From: an uncultured Chromatiaceae bacterium | GTDB lineage: Bacteria; Pseudomonadota; Gammaproteobacteria; Tenderiales; Tenderiaceae | Assembly (NCBI GenBank): GCA_945787785.1 | Contig: CALZIO010000019.1 | Location: 1 to 44,694, forward strand | Reading direction: 5' to 3' | DNA: 44,694 nucleotides | In this document: positions 21,584-32,186 of the stretch, in pieces | Layout: each line of letters begins with the position of its first letter | How positions within the stretch are numbered: position 1 is the stretch's first letter | Program-made: the position numbers and the translations under genes | The notes under the pieces: model-generated | What the model saw: only the letters and a program-made list of their open reading frames with translations | What the model was told of the DNA's origin: nothing | The model's database searches: none

Positions 21584-22192
21584 ATGTCTACTTCTAATGA
21601 AAAACTGGTCGAACGCCTGCAGAGTCGTTTTGGTGATGTATTGTCGAGCTGCAATACAGCAGTTGATGAGGTCACTATCGAAGTCAATCGTGAGCAGTGG
21701 CTCGATATCGGTGCTGCATTAAGGGATGAGAAAGGCTTTCATTTTGAACAGCTGATCGATCTTTGTGGTGTTGATTATTCTGAGTATGGTGAAGGTGCCT
21801 GGCAAGGCCCACGCTTTGCGGTTGTTTATCACCTGCTTTCTATTCGCAACAATTGTCGTTTGCGGGTGCGCGTATTTGTGGATGATGAAGAGCCGCGTGT
21901 TGCTTCGGTTATCGGTCTCTGGAGTGTGGCAAACTGGTTTGAGCGTGAAGGATTCGACATGTTTGGTATCCTGTTTGATGGCCATCCGGACCTGCGTCGC
22001 TTGCTGACAGATTATGGCTTTATAGGTCATCCATTCCGTAAAGATTTTCCCTTGGTAGGTAATGTTGAAATGCGCTACGACCCCGAACGCAAGCGCGTCA
22101 TCTATGAGCCTGTCGAAACTGAACTACGCATTATTGTTCCGCGCGTAATTCGCCACGATAATCGCTATGAAGAAATTAGTAAGGGTGAATAA
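21584..22192 (+). CDS. nuoC: NADH-quinone oxidoreductase subunit C
   Basis: NuoC (30-kDa type subunit) is part of the peripheral arm next to NuoD. The 202-residue protein carries the signature around ERE(G)[18 protein letters not shown] and the RKDFPL segment near residues 145-160. It is a stand-alone gene, not fused to nuoD as in enterobacteria, and lies 12 bp after nuoB and 2 bp before nuoD. Confidence 0.97.
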   Translation: MSTSNEKLVERLQSRFGDVLSSCNTAVDEVTIEVNREQWLDIGAALRDEKGFHFEQLIDLCGVDYSEYGEGAWQGPRFAVVYHLLSIRNNCRLRVRVFVDDEEPRVASVIGLWSVANWFEREGFDMFGILFDGHPDLRRLLTDYGFIGHPFRKDFPLVGNVEMRYDPERKRVIYEPVETELRIIVPRVIRHDNRYEEISKGE

Positions 22193-22194
22193 CA

Positions 22195-23448
22195 GTGGCT
22201 GAGATTCGTAACTACACCATGAACTTCGGTCCGCAGCATCCATCCGCGCATGGCGTGCTGCGTCTCGTTTTAGAGCTGGATGGCGAGGTCATCGAGCGCG
22301 CCGATGCACATATAGGTCTGCTTCACCGCGGTACTGAAAAGCTGGCCGAAGGCAAGCCATACAATCAGAACATTGGCTATATGGACCGTCTTGATTACGT
22401 TTCCATGATGTCCAATGAGCACGCCTATGTAATGTCAATTGAGAAACTGCTGGGACTGGAAATACCTCTGCGGGCACAATACATTAGAGTGATGTTTGAC
22501 GAGATTACCCGTATCCTCAATCATCTGCTTTGGCTTGGTGCTCATGCACTCGATATTGGCGCCATGACGGTTTTTCTCTATGCCTTCCGTGAGCGTGAAG
22601 ATCTATTGGATGCCTATGAAGCAGTATCTGGAGCGCGTATGCATGCCACATATTACCGTCCTGGTGGTGTGGCACGCGATCTGCCCGAGAGAATGCCGCA
22701 GTATCAAACCTCGAAGTGGCACAATGCCAAAGAGGTAGAGCGTATGAACCAGAATCGTCATGGCTCACTGCTTGATTTCCTGGAAGACTTTACTAATCGT
22801 TTTCCTACCTATGTGGACGAATACGAAACCCTGTTGACAGATAACCGCATCTGGAAACAGCGTACAGTTAACATCGGTGTGGTAACACCCGAAAGGGCAT
22901 TGCAGCTGGGTTTTACCGGGCCAATGATTCGTGGCTCAGGCATTGAGTGGGATCTGCGCAAAAAGCAGCCTTATGAAGTCTATGATCGTCTGGATTTCGA
23001 TATTCCGGTGGGTGTGAACGGTGACTGTTATGATCGCTATCTGGTGCGTGTTGAAGAAATGCGCCAGTCGAATCGTATTGTTCGTCAATGTATCGACTGG
23101 CTACGCAAGAATCCTGGCGAGGTTAAGGTTGATAATTACAAAATCAGCCCACCACGGCGGGAACAGATGAAGGGTGATATGGAAGCCTTGATTCATCACT
23201 TCAAGCTATTCACCGAAGGCTATTGTCTGCCTGAAGGTGAGGCCTATGCTGCGGTGGAGCATCCCAAAGGTGAGTTTGGAATTTATCTGGTTTCTGATGG
23301 CGCCAACAAACCTTACCGCATGAAGATTCGTGCGCCGGGTTTTGCCCATATTGCTGGTTTGGACGAAATGTCTCGTGGCCATATGATTGCCGATGTTGTT
23401 GCCATCATTGGCACGCAAGACATCGTGTTTGGAGAGGTTGACCGCTAA
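22195..23448 (+). CDS. nuoD: NADH-quinone oxidoreductase subunit D
   Basis: NuoD (49-kDa type) forms the quinone pocket with NuoB and is related to the large subunit of [NiFe] hydrogenases. The 417-residue protein begins [15 protein letters not shown] shortly after its GTG start, followed by HRGTEKL and the C-terminal [29 protein letters not shown] region, which ends exactly as the family does. The stop overlaps the nuoE start (TAATG). Confidence 0.98.
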   Translation: MAEIRNYTMNFGPQHPSAHGVLRLVLELDGEVIERADAHIGLLHRGTEKLAEGKPYNQNIGYMDRLDYVSMMSNEHAYVMSIEKLLGLEIPLRAQYIRVMFDEITRILNHLLWLGAHALDIGAMTVFLYAFREREDLLDAYEAVSGARMHATYYRPGGVARDLPERMPQYQTSKWHNAKEVERMNQNRHGSLLDFLEDFTNRFPTYVDEYETLLTDNRIWKQRTVNIGVVTPERALQLGFTGPMIRGSGIEWDLRKKQPYEVYDRLDFDIPVGVNGDCYDRYLVRVEEMRQSNRIVRQCIDWLRKNPGEVKVDNYKISPPRREQMKGDMEALIHHFKLFTEGYCLPEGEAYAAVEHPKGEFGIYLVSDGANKPYRMKIRAPGFAHIAGLDEMSRGHMIADVVAIIGTQDIVFGEVDR

Positions 23449-23954
23449 TGTCCCAGCATAAGTCACAGAGTAAGTTGAATTTGATTTCAGACGAATCGCG
23501 CGCTGAGATTGATCTGAATATCGCCAAGTATCCGGCTGATCGTAGAGATTCTGCCTGCATGCCCGCTTTGCGTATCGTGCAGGACCAGAACGGTGGTTGG
23601 TTGACCGATGATCTGATGGATGCCGTAGCACAGTATCTCGATATGCCGCCGATTGCGGTATACGAAGTGGCTACTTTTTATTCCATGTATGAGCACAAGC
23701 CGGTTGGCCGTAACAAGGTTTGTGTCTGCACCAATATATCCTGTCTGCTGCGTGGATCTGATGATGTGGTTAAGCATCTTAACGAAAAGCTGGGCATCAA
23801 ATTTGGTGAGGTAACGGAAGACGGTAAGTTCAGTCTAAAAGAAGTTGAATGCCTGGGTGCATGTGCTGGAGCACCGATGATGGCTGTTGATCGTGATTAT
23901 TACGAGAACCTGACCCCGGAGAAAATTGACGCTATTTTGGATAGCCTCGAGTAA
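23448..23954 (+). CDS. nuoE: NADH-quinone oxidoreductase subunit E
   Basis: NuoE (24-kDa type) is a thioredoxin-fold protein with the [2Fe-2S] cluster N1a. The 168-residue protein shows the four ligands: Cys94 and Cys99 in CTNISC, then Cys135 and Cys139 in CLGAC. It belongs to the NADH-oxidising module with NuoF and NuoG. The ATG overlaps the nuoD stop by one base, and nuoF begins five bases after its own stop. Confidence 0.98.
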   Translation: MSQHKSQSKLNLISDESRAEIDLNIAKYPADRRDSACMPALRIVQDQNGGWLTDDLMDAVAQYLDMPPIAVYEVATFYSMYEHKPVGRNKVCVCTNISCLLRGSDDVVKHLNEKLGIKFGEVTEDGKFSLKEVECLGACAGAPMMAVDRDYYENLTPEKIDAILDSLE

Positions 23955-23959
23955 ACGCC

Positions 23960-25225
23960 ATGACCAACGAAGTTTGTTTTCGCAATAACCATTTGGATAA
24001 GCCCTGGACGCTGGATGTCTATCAGGGCAGCGGCGGCTATGAGGTTTGGAAAAAGATCCTGCAAGAGAAAACGTCTGCTGAAGAGATCATCGAACAGGTC
24101 AAGATCTCTGCCTTGCGCGGACGCGGCGGTGCTGGTTTCCCGACCGGATTGAAGTGGAGTTTTATGCCACGTAACTCTGAAGGTCAGAAATACATTGTTT
24201 GTAACTCTGACGAAGGCGAGCCAGGCACCTGCAAAGACAGGGATATTCTGCGCTATAACCCGCACCAGTTGATCGAAGGTATGGCAATTGCCGGTTACAC
24301 CATTGGCGCAACTAAAGGTTATAACTATATCCGTGGCGAGTTTTGGGAGCCTCAAGAGCGTTTCCAGGCGGCCATCGAAGAAGCGCGCGCAGCCGGTCTG
24401 TTAGGCAAAAACATTATGGGTTCCGGTATCGACTTTGATCTGGATCTGCACCTGGGCGCGGGCGCTTACATTTGTGGTGAAGAGACCGCCTTGCTGGAGT
24501 CTATTGAAGGCAAAAAAGGTCAGCCACGTTTTAAACCACCTTTCCCGGCCAGTTATGGTCTGTATGGCCGACCAACTACCATCAACAATACTGAAACATT
24601 GGCGTCGATTCCGATGATTTTGAAACACGGTGGTCAGTGGTTCCTGGAATTGGGTAAACCCAATAACGGTGGCACCAAGATTTTTTCTGTCAGCGGTCAT
24701 GTGAATAAGCCAGGCAATTTCGAAGTTAATATGGGGATGCCATTTGCTGAATTGCTCGAGATGGCCGGTGGCGTGCGAGATGGTCACAAATTGAAAGCAG
24801 TCATACCGGGTGGGTCATCGACCCCGGTTGTGCCGGCCGATGTGATGATGGAAACCGATATGGATTACGACTCAATTGGCAAGGCAGGTTCAATGCTGGG
24901 TGCCGGTTCTGTCATCGTCATGGATGAGACAACCTGTATGGTTAAAGCCCTGGCGCGTTTGTCTCACTTCTATTTTGAAGAGTCCTGCGGTCAATGTACG
25001 CCTTGCCGTGAAGGCACTGGCTGGTTGTCGCGTGTTGTCCATCGTATTGAGCATGGGCAGGGGCGTCAGGAAGACCTGGACATGCTTGATGATGTGGCCA
25101 ATAAGATCATGGGGCACACCATTTGTGCCCTGGGTGATGCGGCTGCGATGCCGGTCGCCAGCTTTATTCAACATTTTCGTGATGAGTTTCAGTATCACAT
25201 CGACCACGGCAAATGCCTGGTGTGA
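23960..25225 (+). CDS. nuoF: NADH-quinone oxidoreductase subunit F
   Basis: NuoF (51-kDa type) binds NADH and FMN and holds [4Fe-4S] cluster N3. The 421-residue protein has the NADH-binding [15 protein letters not shown] segment, the FMN-binding [14 protein letters not shown] region and the N3 ligands Cys343, Cys346, Cys349 (CGQCTPC) and Cys389 (CALGD). It sits between nuoE and nuoG, completing the NADH dehydrogenase module. Confidence 0.99.
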   Translation: MTNEVCFRNNHLDKPWTLDVYQGSGGYEVWKKILQEKTSAEEIIEQVKISALRGRGGAGFPTGLKWSFMPRNSEGQKYIVCNSDEGEPGTCKDRDILRYNPHQLIEGMAIAGYTIGATKGYNYIRGEFWEPQERFQAAIEEARAAGLLGKNIMGSGIDFDLDLHLGAGAYICGEETALLESIEGKKGQPRFKPPFPASYGLYGRPTTINNTETLASIPMILKHGGQWFLELGKPNNGGTKIFSVSGHVNKPGNFEVNMGMPFAELLEMAGGVRDGHKLKAVIPGGSSTPVVPADVMMETDMDYDSIGKAGSMLGAGSVIVMDETTCMVKALARLSHFYFEESCGQCTPCREGTGWLSRVVHRIEHGQGRQEDLDMLDDVANKIMGHTICALGDAAAMPVASFIQHFRDEFQYHIDHGKCLV

Positions 25226-25279
25226 TAACGGTTAGATATATAGATAATTAACTGTATTTATGAATGACGGGGCCAATTG

Positions 25280-27643
25280 ATGGTTAGTATTGAGATCGAT
25301 GGTAAACAGATCGAGGCGCAAGACGGGGCTATGATTATCGAGGCCGCGGATGAGGCCGGTATTCCTATTCCCCGTTTTTGCTATCACAAAAAACTGTCTG
25401 TAGCGGCCAACTGCCGGATGTGTCTGGTCGAGGTAGAGAAGGCTGCCAAGCCTCTGCCTGCCTGCGCCACGCCCATTACCGATGGCATGGTTGTGTTCAC
25501 CAAATCAACAAAGGCAATCGACGCCCAGAAGAGCGTGATGGAATTCCTGTTGATCAATCACCCACTGGATTGCCCAATCTGTGATCAGGGTGGCGAGTGT
25601 GACTTGCAAGATCTGGCGATGGGTTTTGGCAGTGGTCAATCCCAATATGGCGAACAGAAACGTGTTGTGTTCGACAAGAATCTTGGCCCGCTGGTCTCGA
25701 CCGACATGACCCGCTGCATCCACTGCACCCGTTGTGTTCGTTTCGGTCAGGAAGTGGCCGGTATCCGCGAGCTCGGCGCCACCGGGCGTGGCGAGTTTAT
25801 GCAGATCGGTACTTACGTTGAAAAGGCGGTGACATCGGAGCTTTCCGGTAATGTGATTGATCTGTGTCCTGTTGGTGCGTTAACTTCAAAACCATTTCGT
25901 TTTAATGCCCGTAATTGGGAAATGACGGCGCGTGACTCTGTTGCTGCACATGATTGTGTCGGTTCCAACATCAAAGTTGAATCGTTGCGCAAGGAAGTGC
26001 GTCGAGTTACACCGAAAGAGAATGAGGCCATCAACGAGACTTGGATTTCTGACCGCGATCGTTTCAGTTATGAAGGTGTGAACAGCGAAGATCGTCTTAA
26101 ATATCCAATGATCAAGCAGGACGGTGAATGGCAGCAAGTCGATTGGCAGACCGCCCTGGATACAACCGTTACTGGTTTAAAGAAGGTGCTGGAAAAACAC
26201 GGCGCAGGTCACTTGGGTGCATTAACATCTCCGAGCGCCACTGTTGAAGAAATGTACCTGTTACAAAAGCTGGTGCGTGGTTTGGGCGGCTCCAATATTG
26301 ATCATCGTATTAATCAACTGGATTTCAGTGATCAAGAGAGCATGCCTTTGTATCCTTCGCTGGGGCAGTCAATTGAGTCGCTGGAAAATGTCGGCGCAGC
26401 GCTGTTGGTTGGCTCAAATATTAGAATGGATCAGCCCATACTGGGTCATCGTATACGTAAAGCGGCTCTGAAGGGCGGCAAGATTATGTGTGTGAATCCG
26501 GCTGACTACGAATTTATGTTCCCTGTCTCAGATAAGATCATTGCCGCACCAGCCGCGATGGAGCAGGCCTTGGCCGGTGTTGCCAAAGCATTGGTCGATT
26601 CAGGTGCGTCAGCTCCTCAAGGATTAGCCGACTTGCTTGGCGGTGTGGACGTTTCTGATAGCCACCGCAACATGGCAGACACATTGAAGTCTGCAGCCAA
26701 TGCCTGTGTTCTCATCGGTAGCTATGCCATGGCAACTCAGGCCAGTGCTAATCTTCGTGCACTAGGTCTGGCGATTGCTGAGATGAGTAATGCTACGATC
26801 GGCTATTTAACCAGTGGTGCCAATAGTGCCGGTGCTTTTTTGGCCGGGGCATTACCTCACCGCGCGGTAGCCGGAAAAGGCGCAACTTTCGGTTTGAATA
26901 CGCAGGCGATGCTGGCTGGAGAGTTGTCCGGTTATGTACTGTTGGGTGTTGAGCCCGAATTTGATTTCGCCAATCCTGCTGAGGCAGTAGCTCGACTCAA
27001 GTCTGCCGACTTCGTCGTTGCGATGACACCGTTCAAGAGTGACGCAATGCTTGACTATGCTTCTGTGCTGCTTCCGGTTGCGCCATTTACTGAAACCTCA
27101 GGTACCTTTGTGAATGTTGAAGGTGACTGGCAAAGTTTTGCTGGCAGTGTCACACCGCTTGGTGAAACTCGTCCGGCGTGGAAGGTAATGCGTGTGTTAG
27201 GAAATCTGTTTAGTCTGGATGGATTTGAGTATGTCACTTCGGAAGAAGTGCGCGATGAACTACATAGTCAGGTTAACGGGGCACAAAATAATAAACCTGA
27301 ATGGCGTTGTCCTGAAGCATTGAATGCGCCCAGTGATAAGTTGGTTCGAGTCGCTGATATACCAATATATGCAGTAGATGGCGTCGTGCGACGGGCAGAA
27401 TCATTGCAAAAGACTGTGCAGGCAAAATCAGCTAGCGTAGCAAGAATCAATTCATCAGTTGCCAGCGCCTTAGGATTGTCAGATGCAGTTAAGGTTGAGG
27501 CGAGTCAAGGTGAGTCAAGCTGTGTGATGGCTTTGGAAATTGATGACCGTGCCGCTGATGGGACGGTTTGGTTGTCGGCGGGATTAGATGCGACAGCCGG
27601 TTTTGGGTGTGAAGGGGCAGAAATCGCCCTTAAACCAGTATAA
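25280..27643 (+). CDS. nuoG: NADH-quinone oxidoreductase subunit G
   Basis: NuoG (75-kDa type) relays electrons through several Fe-S clusters. From ATG 25280 it has 787 residues; an in-frame TTG lies just upstream. The N-terminal ferredoxin domain has Cys34, Cys45, Cys48 and Cys62 for the [2Fe-2S] centre. His94, Cys98, Cys101 and Cys107 bind N5, and CIHCTRC (from about residue 146) with CPVGAL (about 198) bind N4. The molybdopterin-like C-terminal domain follows. The extra Cys set for cluster N7, found in E. coli NuoG, is not visible; that region has a single Cys in AHDCVGSN. Confidence 0.98.
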   Translation: MVSIEIDGKQIEAQDGAMIIEAADEAGIPIPRFCYHKKLSVAANCRMCLVEVEKAAKPLPACATPITDGMVVFTKSTKAIDAQKSVMEFLLINHPLDCPICDQGGECDLQDLAMGFGSGQSQYGEQKRVVFDKNLGPLVSTDMTRCIHCTRCVRFGQEVAGIRELGATGRGEFMQIGTYVEKAVTSELSGNVIDLCPVGALTSKPFRFNARNWEMTARDSVAAHDCVGSNIKVESLRKEVRRVTPKENEAINETWISDRDRFSYEGVNSEDRLKYPMIKQDGEWQQVDWQTALDTTVTGLKKVLEKHGAGHLGALTSPSATVEEMYLLQKLVRGLGGSNIDHRINQLDFSDQESMPLYPSLGQSIESLENVGAALLVGSNIRMDQPILGHRIRKAALKGGKIMCVNPADYEFMFPVSDKIIAAPAAMEQALAGVAKALVDSGASAPQGLADLLGGVDVSDSHRNMADTLKSAANACVLIGSYAMATQASANLRALGLAIAEMSNATIGYLTSGANSAGAFLAGALPHRAVAGKGATFGLNTQAMLAGELSGYVLLGVEPEFDFANPAEAVARLKSADFVVAMTPFKSDAMLDYASVLLPVAPFTETSGTFVNVEGDWQSFAGSVTPLGETRPAWKVMRVLGNLFSLDGFEYVTSEEVRDELHSQVNGAQNNKPEWRCPEALNAPSDKLVRVADIPIYAVDGVVRRAESLQKTVQAKSASVARINSSVASALGLSDAVKVEASQGESSCVMALEIDDRAADGTVWLSAGLDATAGFGCEGAEIALKPV

Positions 27644-27671
27644 GTTTAGCGAGTGATGCGAGATAACAATA

Positions 27672-28724
27672 ATGATTGATGCTGCACTGACAATTTGGAA
27701 TGCAATTCCCGAACTGTTGCAGATCGTAATTAAGATCGTTGCTGTCGTTGTACCGATCATGCTTGGGGTAGCCTATCTGACCTTGGCGGAACGTAAGGTG
27801 ATTGGTTATATCCAGGTGCGTATCGGCCCAAATCGTGTCGGTCCGCGCGGTTTATTACAGCCGATTGCCGATGGCCTCAAGTTAGCGATGAAAGAGATCA
27901 TCATACCGACCAACGCTAACCGTTTTCTCTTCCTGCTTGGTCCAATCATTACCTTGGCCCCTGCGCTGGTTGCCTGGGCAGTAATTCCATTTGATGAAGG
28001 CATGGTGATTACAAACCTGGATGCAGGTCTGCTCTATATTCTGGCAATGACCTCGGTTGGTGTTTACGGGGTGATTATCGCGGGCTGGGCATCAAATTCT
28101 AAATATGCCTTTCTCGGTGCATTAAGGTCCTCCGCACAAGTAGTTTCATACGAAATTGCCATGGGCTTTGCCCTGGTTGTAGTGCTGATGGCTGCCGGTA
28201 GTTTGAATCTACAGGACATTGTTCTGGCCCAGAAGGGTGGTATGGGAATTATTGACTGGTTCTGGCTACCATTGTTACCGATGTTTGTGGTTTATTTTAT
28301 TTCCGGAGTCGCAGAGACAAATCGCGCACCATTCGATGTGGCCGAGGGTGAATCAGAAATCGTCGCCGGTTTCCATGTTGAATATTCGGGCATGACCTTC
28401 GCCGTATTCTTCCTGGCCGAATATGCCAACATGATTTTGATTTCTGCATTAACCGCAGTGATGTTTCTGGGTGGCTGGTTGTCACCATTTGAAGGCATTC
28501 CTGGCTTGGAAGCGTTGTTCGGCTGGGTGCCAGGTATATTCTGGTTATTGGCGAAAACTGTTTTCTTGTTGTTCCTGTTTCTCTGGTTCCGGGCGACGTT
28601 TCCCCGTTACCGTTATGACCAGATCATGCGTCTGGGTTGGAAGGTATTTATACCCGTGACCATCGTTTGGATTCTGGTTGTTGGTGTATTGATTTTGGCC
28701 AATATTCCTCCGTGGTTCGACTAA
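27672..28724 (+). CDS. nuoH: NADH-quinone oxidoreductase subunit H
   Basis: NuoH (ND1 type) is the membrane subunit that meets NuoB/NuoD and forms the quinone entry chamber. The 350-residue protein has about eight hydrophobic helices. It contains the conserved [20 protein letters not shown] loop near residues 49-68 and the acidic loop [20 protein letters not shown] near 216-235, both ND1 hallmarks. It follows nuoG by 28 bp and precedes nuoI by 19 bp. Confidence 0.99.
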   Translation: MIDAALTIWNAIPELLQIVIKIVAVVVPIMLGVAYLTLAERKVIGYIQVRIGPNRVGPRGLLQPIADGLKLAMKEIIIPTNANRFLFLLGPIITLAPALVAWAVIPFDEGMVITNLDAGLLYILAMTSVGVYGVIIAGWASNSKYAFLGALRSSAQVVSYEIAMGFALVVVLMAAGSLNLQDIVLAQKGGMGIIDWFWLPLLPMFVVYFISGVAETNRAPFDVAEGESEIVAGFHVEYSGMTFAVFFLAEYANMILISALTAVMFLGGWLSPFEGIPGLEALFGWVPGIFWLLAKTVFLLFLFLWFRATFPRYRYDQIMRLGWKVFIPVTIVWILVVGVLILANIPPWFD

Positions 28725-28743
28725 ATAGGGAGGGGATGCTGCT

Positions 28744-29232
28744 ATGAAGACAATGAATCATTATGTAAAGAGTTTCATTCTTTGGGAACTGTTGAAAGGT
28801 TTGGCGTTGACAGGGAAATATCTGTTCGCCAAGAAGATTACCGTTCAATATCCCGAAGAAAAAACGCCTCAGTCACCGCGATTTCGTGGTTTGCATGCGC
28901 TGCGGCGCTATGAAAATGGTGAAGAGCGTTGCATCGCTTGTAAGTTGTGTGAAGCGGTCTGTCCTGCGCTGGCGATTACGATTGAGTCAGATCAGCGTGA
29001 TGACGGCACGCGTCGTACAACACGTTATGATATTGATTTGTTTAAGTGCATCTACTGTGGTTTTTGTGAAGAGGCTTGCCCAGTCGACGCGATTGTCGAG
29101 ACGCGTGAATTTGAATATCACTTCGAAAACCGCGGCGAGAATATTATGACCAAAGACAAATTGCTCGCGGTAGGTGATCGATTAGAGAAACAGATTGCCG
29201 CAGACCGCTCTGAAGATGCGGCATATCGCTAA
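28744..29232 (+). CDS. nuoI: NADH-quinone oxidoreductase subunit I
   Basis: NuoI (TYKY type) is an 8Fe ferredoxin linking NuoG to NuoB. The 162-residue protein holds two CxxCxxCxxxCP motifs. Cys63, 66, 69 and 73 lie in [12 protein letters not shown], and Cys102, 105, 108 and 112 lie in [12 protein letters not shown]. They supply clusters N6a and N6b. The amphipathic N-terminal helix sits at the membrane surface in known structures. A G-rich GGGAGGGG lies about 10 bases before the ATG. Confidence 0.99.
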   Translation: MKTMNHYVKSFILWELLKGLALTGKYLFAKKITVQYPEEKTPQSPRFRGLHALRRYENGEERCIACKLCEAVCPALAITIESDQRDDGTRRTTRYDIDLFKCIYCGFCEEACPVDAIVETREFEYHFENRGENIMTKDKLLAVGDRLEKQIAADRSEDAAYR

Positions 29233-29255
29233 TAACAGGTATAACTAACGAAGAT

Positions 29256-29864
29256 ATGGAAACTCTGATTTTTTACATTTTTTCAGCCATCTTGATTGCC
29301 TCTGCCTTGGCGGTAATCACAGTAAGGAATCCTGTGCATGCGGTGCTGTTTCTGGTGTTGACCTTTTTCACCAGTGCTGCGATCTGGCTGATGATGGAGG
29401 CAGAGTTTCTCGCCATTACACTGGTGTTGGTCTATGTCGGCGCGGTGATGGTGTTATTCCTGTTCGTTGTCATGATGCTCGATATCAACATCTCGGTACT
29501 GCGCGAAGGTTTTGTGAAAAATGCCTACATCGGGGTGCCAGTTGCATTGATTGTCGTGTTCGAGTTGATCGCCGTCGTAGGTAGCGAGCGCTTTGGCCTT
29601 GATCAGGTTGCCGCACCGGAACGTCACGCGGCAGATTACAGTAATACCAAAGAATTGGGCCGTGTGCTCTATACCGATTATGTTTATGCATTTGAGCTGG
29701 CGGCTGTGATCCTGGTGGTGGCAATTATTGCTGCGATTGCCCTGACCATGCGGCGCCGGCCAGATAGCAAGTATCAAGATCCTGCAGAGCAGGTGAGAGT
29801 TCGCCGAAATGATCGTTTAAGAATCGTGAAAATGGCGGCTGAAAAAAAGAATAAGGCGAGTTAA
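29256..29864 (+). CDS. nuoJ: NADH-quinone oxidoreductase subunit J
   Basis: NuoJ (ND6 type) is a five-helix membrane subunit close to the quinone/proton coupling region. The 202-residue protein has hydrophobic helices in its first ~100 residues, including the family block LVLVYVGAVMVLFLFVVMML. A last helix lies near 147-165, followed by a basic cytoplasmic tail rich in Arg and Lys that is longer than in E. coli (184 residues). Confidence 0.97.
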   Translation: METLIFYIFSAILIASALAVITVRNPVHAVLFLVLTFFTSAAIWLMMEAEFLAITLVLVYVGAVMVLFLFVVMMLDINISVLREGFVKNAYIGVPVALIVVFELIAVVGSERFGLDQVAAPERHAADYSNTKELGRVLYTDYVYAFELAAVILVVAIIAAIALTMRRRPDSKYQDPAEQVRVRRNDRLRIVKMAAEKKNKAS

Positions 29865-29891
29865 AAAGCCTTAAAAAATAAAGAGAGAAAA

Positions 29892-30197
29892 ATGATAGCA
29901 CTGTCAGATTTCCTGATTTTAGGGGCCATTTTGTTTTGTATTAGCGTGGCGGGCATTTTCCTTAACCGGAAGAATGTCATCGTCTTGCTGATGGCAATCG
30001 AATTAATGTTATTGGCCGTTAATATGAACTTCATCGCCTTCTCCTATTTCATGGGGGATCTGGCGGGGCAAGTATTCGTATTCTTTATTCTGACAGTTGC
30101 CGCCGCAGAGGCGGCCATTGGTCTGGCGATTTTGGTGGTTTGGTTCCGTAATCGTCGCACGATTAACGTCGAAAACCTCGACACCTTGAAGGGATAG
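29892..30197 (+). CDS. nuoK: NADH-quinone oxidoreductase subunit K
   Basis: NuoK (ND4L type) is a three-helix proton-path subunit. The 101-residue protein matches the family length. It contains the conserved membrane Glu in [13 protein letters not shown] and a second in [12 protein letters not shown], both implicated in proton transfer. A GAGAGAAAA Shine-Dalgarno region precedes the ATG. It is 27 bp from nuoJ and 12 bp from nuoL. Confidence 0.98.
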   Translation: MIALSDFLILGAILFCISVAGIFLNRKNVIVLLMAIELMLLAVNMNFIAFSYFMGDLAGQVFVFFILTVAAAEAAIGLAILVVWFRNRRTINVENLDTLKG

Positions 30198-30209
30198 GAC
30201 AGAATAATT

Positions 30210-32165
30210 ATGGAAAACGTCTATCTCGGCATCATCCTGGCACCGCTGATTGGTTCAATCATCGCGGGCCTGTTTGGTAAGCAAATCGGCCGCAGTGGCG
30301 CTCACTGGGTTACCACTATTGGTGTTGCCATAGCCACGCTTCTCTCTGCTGTCGTTTTTAATGACATCATCTTCAATGATGGTGAGACATATAACAATAC
30401 TGTCTATACGTGGCTGGTTAGCGATGGAATCCGTTTTGAAGTTGGCTTTTTGATCGATGAGCTGACCGCGACCATGATGATGGTGGTGACATTCGTATCA
30501 TTGATGGTGCATATCTACACCATCGGTTATATGCACGATGATCCGGGTTACCAGCGTTTTTTCAGTTACATTTCCTTGTTTACTTTCTCAATGTTGATGT
30601 TGGTCATGTCCAACAACTTCATGCAGCTGTTCTTCGGTTGGGAAGCGGTAGGATTGGTTTCCTATTTGCTGATCGGGTTCTGGTTTAAAAAAGAGACAGC
30701 GATTTATGCCAACCTGAAGGCTTTTCTGGTCAACCGTGTTGGCGATTTTGGTTTTCTGCTCGGTATCGCCGCGGTAGTGATGTATTTCAACAGTCTCGAT
30801 TATGCCGATGTATTCTCTGCGGCGCCGCAGATGGCGGATCTCACCATCCAGGTGATCCCGGGTGTTGATTGGTCGCTGATGACAGTGATCTGTATCCTGC
30901 TGTTCATTGGCGCCATGGGTAAGTCAGCTCAAGTTCCCTTGCATGTGTGGCTGCCTGATTCAATGGAAGGCCCGACGCCTATCTCGGCTCTGATCCATGC
31001 CGCAACCATGGTTACTGCGGGTATCTTTATGGTGGCACGCATGTCACCTCTGTATGAGCTTTCCACGACAGCCTTAAGTGTCGTATTGGTGATCGGTGCT
31101 ATTACTGCGCTGTTCATGGGTTTTCTCGGTATAGTTCAGAACGACATCAAACGCGTGGTTGCCTATTCAACCCTGTCGCAACTGGGTTACATGACCGTTG
31201 CCCTGGGTGCCTCGGCGTACGCAGCGGGTATCTTCCATCTGATGACACATGCATTCTTCAAGGCGCTATTGTTCTTGGCTGCTGGTTCAGTGATTGTGGC
31301 GCTGCATCATGAGCAGGATATTCGTAAAATGGGCGGATTGAAGAAATATTTACCGATCACCTATTGGACTATGTTGATAGGTTCTCTGGCGCTGATTGGC
31401 ACACCTGGCTTTGCCGGCTTTTTCTCCAAGGATGCAATCATCGAAGCAGTAAAACATTCTGAAATTGCAGGTTCGACATTTGCGTATCTCTGCGTACTGT
31501 TAGGTGTGTTTGTTACGGCTCTGTACAGCTTCCGGATGTTCTTCCTGGTCTTTCATGGTGAGGAACGTATCGATCCGCACGCCAAGGAACACCTGCATGA
31601 GTCACCCAAGGTAATTACAATCCCCTTGATCCTGTTGGCGATTCCGTCAGTAATCATTGGTGCCATTGCGGTAGGCCCTTGGTTATTTGGCGATTATTTC
31701 GGTGATTCAATTTTTGTGCTCGAGCAACATGATGTGTTGGCGCAGATGGGTGAGCACTATACGGGTGTGATGGGTTTCATCCTGCATGGTCTTATGACGC
31801 TGCCTTTCTGGCTTGCGCTTGCAGGTTTTGGAACGGCTTATTACCTTTATATGGTACGACCTGATCTACCTGGGCAAATCAAACAACGCTTTATCGGCAT
31901 CTACAATATGCTGGATAACGCCTACGGCGCTGATGCTTTCAATGATAAGTTTTTTGCCGGCGGTAGCCGTAAAGCAGGCAGGCTCTTCTGGCAGATTGGG
32001 GATGTCAAAGGGATTGATGGAATTATGGTGAATGGTTCAGCAAAACTTGTCGGCTGGGTGGCGGGGGCTATCCGTCAAATGCAGACAGGCTATCTGTACC
32101 ATTATGCATTTGCGATGATTATTGGATTACTTGTTCTGATGAGCTGGGTACTGGCTCACGCATAA
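30210..32165 (+). CDS. nuoL: NADH-quinone oxidoreductase subunit L
   Basis: NuoL (ND5 type) is the distal antiporter-like proton-pumping subunit. The 651-residue protein has many hydrophobic helices. Key features are the FGWEAVGLVSYLLIGFW segment with the coupling Glu (about residue 145), the GAMGKSAQVPLHVWLPDSMEGPT block with the Lys on the broken helix (about 235), HAATMVTAGIF, and a long C-terminal extension expected to form the lateral helix. It is followed by its paralogues nuoM and nuoN. Confidence 0.98.
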   Translation: MENVYLGIILAPLIGSIIAGLFGKQIGRSGAHWVTTIGVAIATLLSAVVFNDIIFNDGETYNNTVYTWLVSDGIRFEVGFLIDELTATMMMVVTFVSLMVHIYTIGYMHDDPGYQRFFSYISLFTFSMLMLVMSNNFMQLFFGWEAVGLVSYLLIGFWFKKETAIYANLKAFLVNRVGDFGFLLGIAAVVMYFNSLDYADVFSAAPQMADLTIQVIPGVDWSLMTVICILLFIGAMGKSAQVPLHVWLPDSMEGPTPISALIHAATMVTAGIFMVARMSPLYELSTTALSVVLVIGAITALFMGFLGIVQNDIKRVVAYSTLSQLGYMTVALGASAYAAGIFHLMTHAFFKALLFLAAGSVIVALHHEQDIRKMGGLKKYLPITYWTMLIGSLALIGTPGFAGFFSKDAIIEAVKHSEIAGSTFAYLCVLLGVFVTALYSFRMFFLVFHGEERIDPHAKEHLHESPKVITIPLILLAIPSVIIGAIAVGPWLFGDYFGDSIFVLEQHDVLAQMGEHYTGVMGFILHGLMTLPFWLALAGFGTAYYLYMVRPDLPGQIKQRFIGIYNMLDNAYGADAFNDKFFAGGSRKAGRLFWQIGDVKGIDGIMVNGSAKLVGWVAGAIRQMQTGYLYHYAFAMIIGLLVLMSWVLAHA

Positions 32166-32186
32166 GAAGAAAAAGGATTGGACTGA

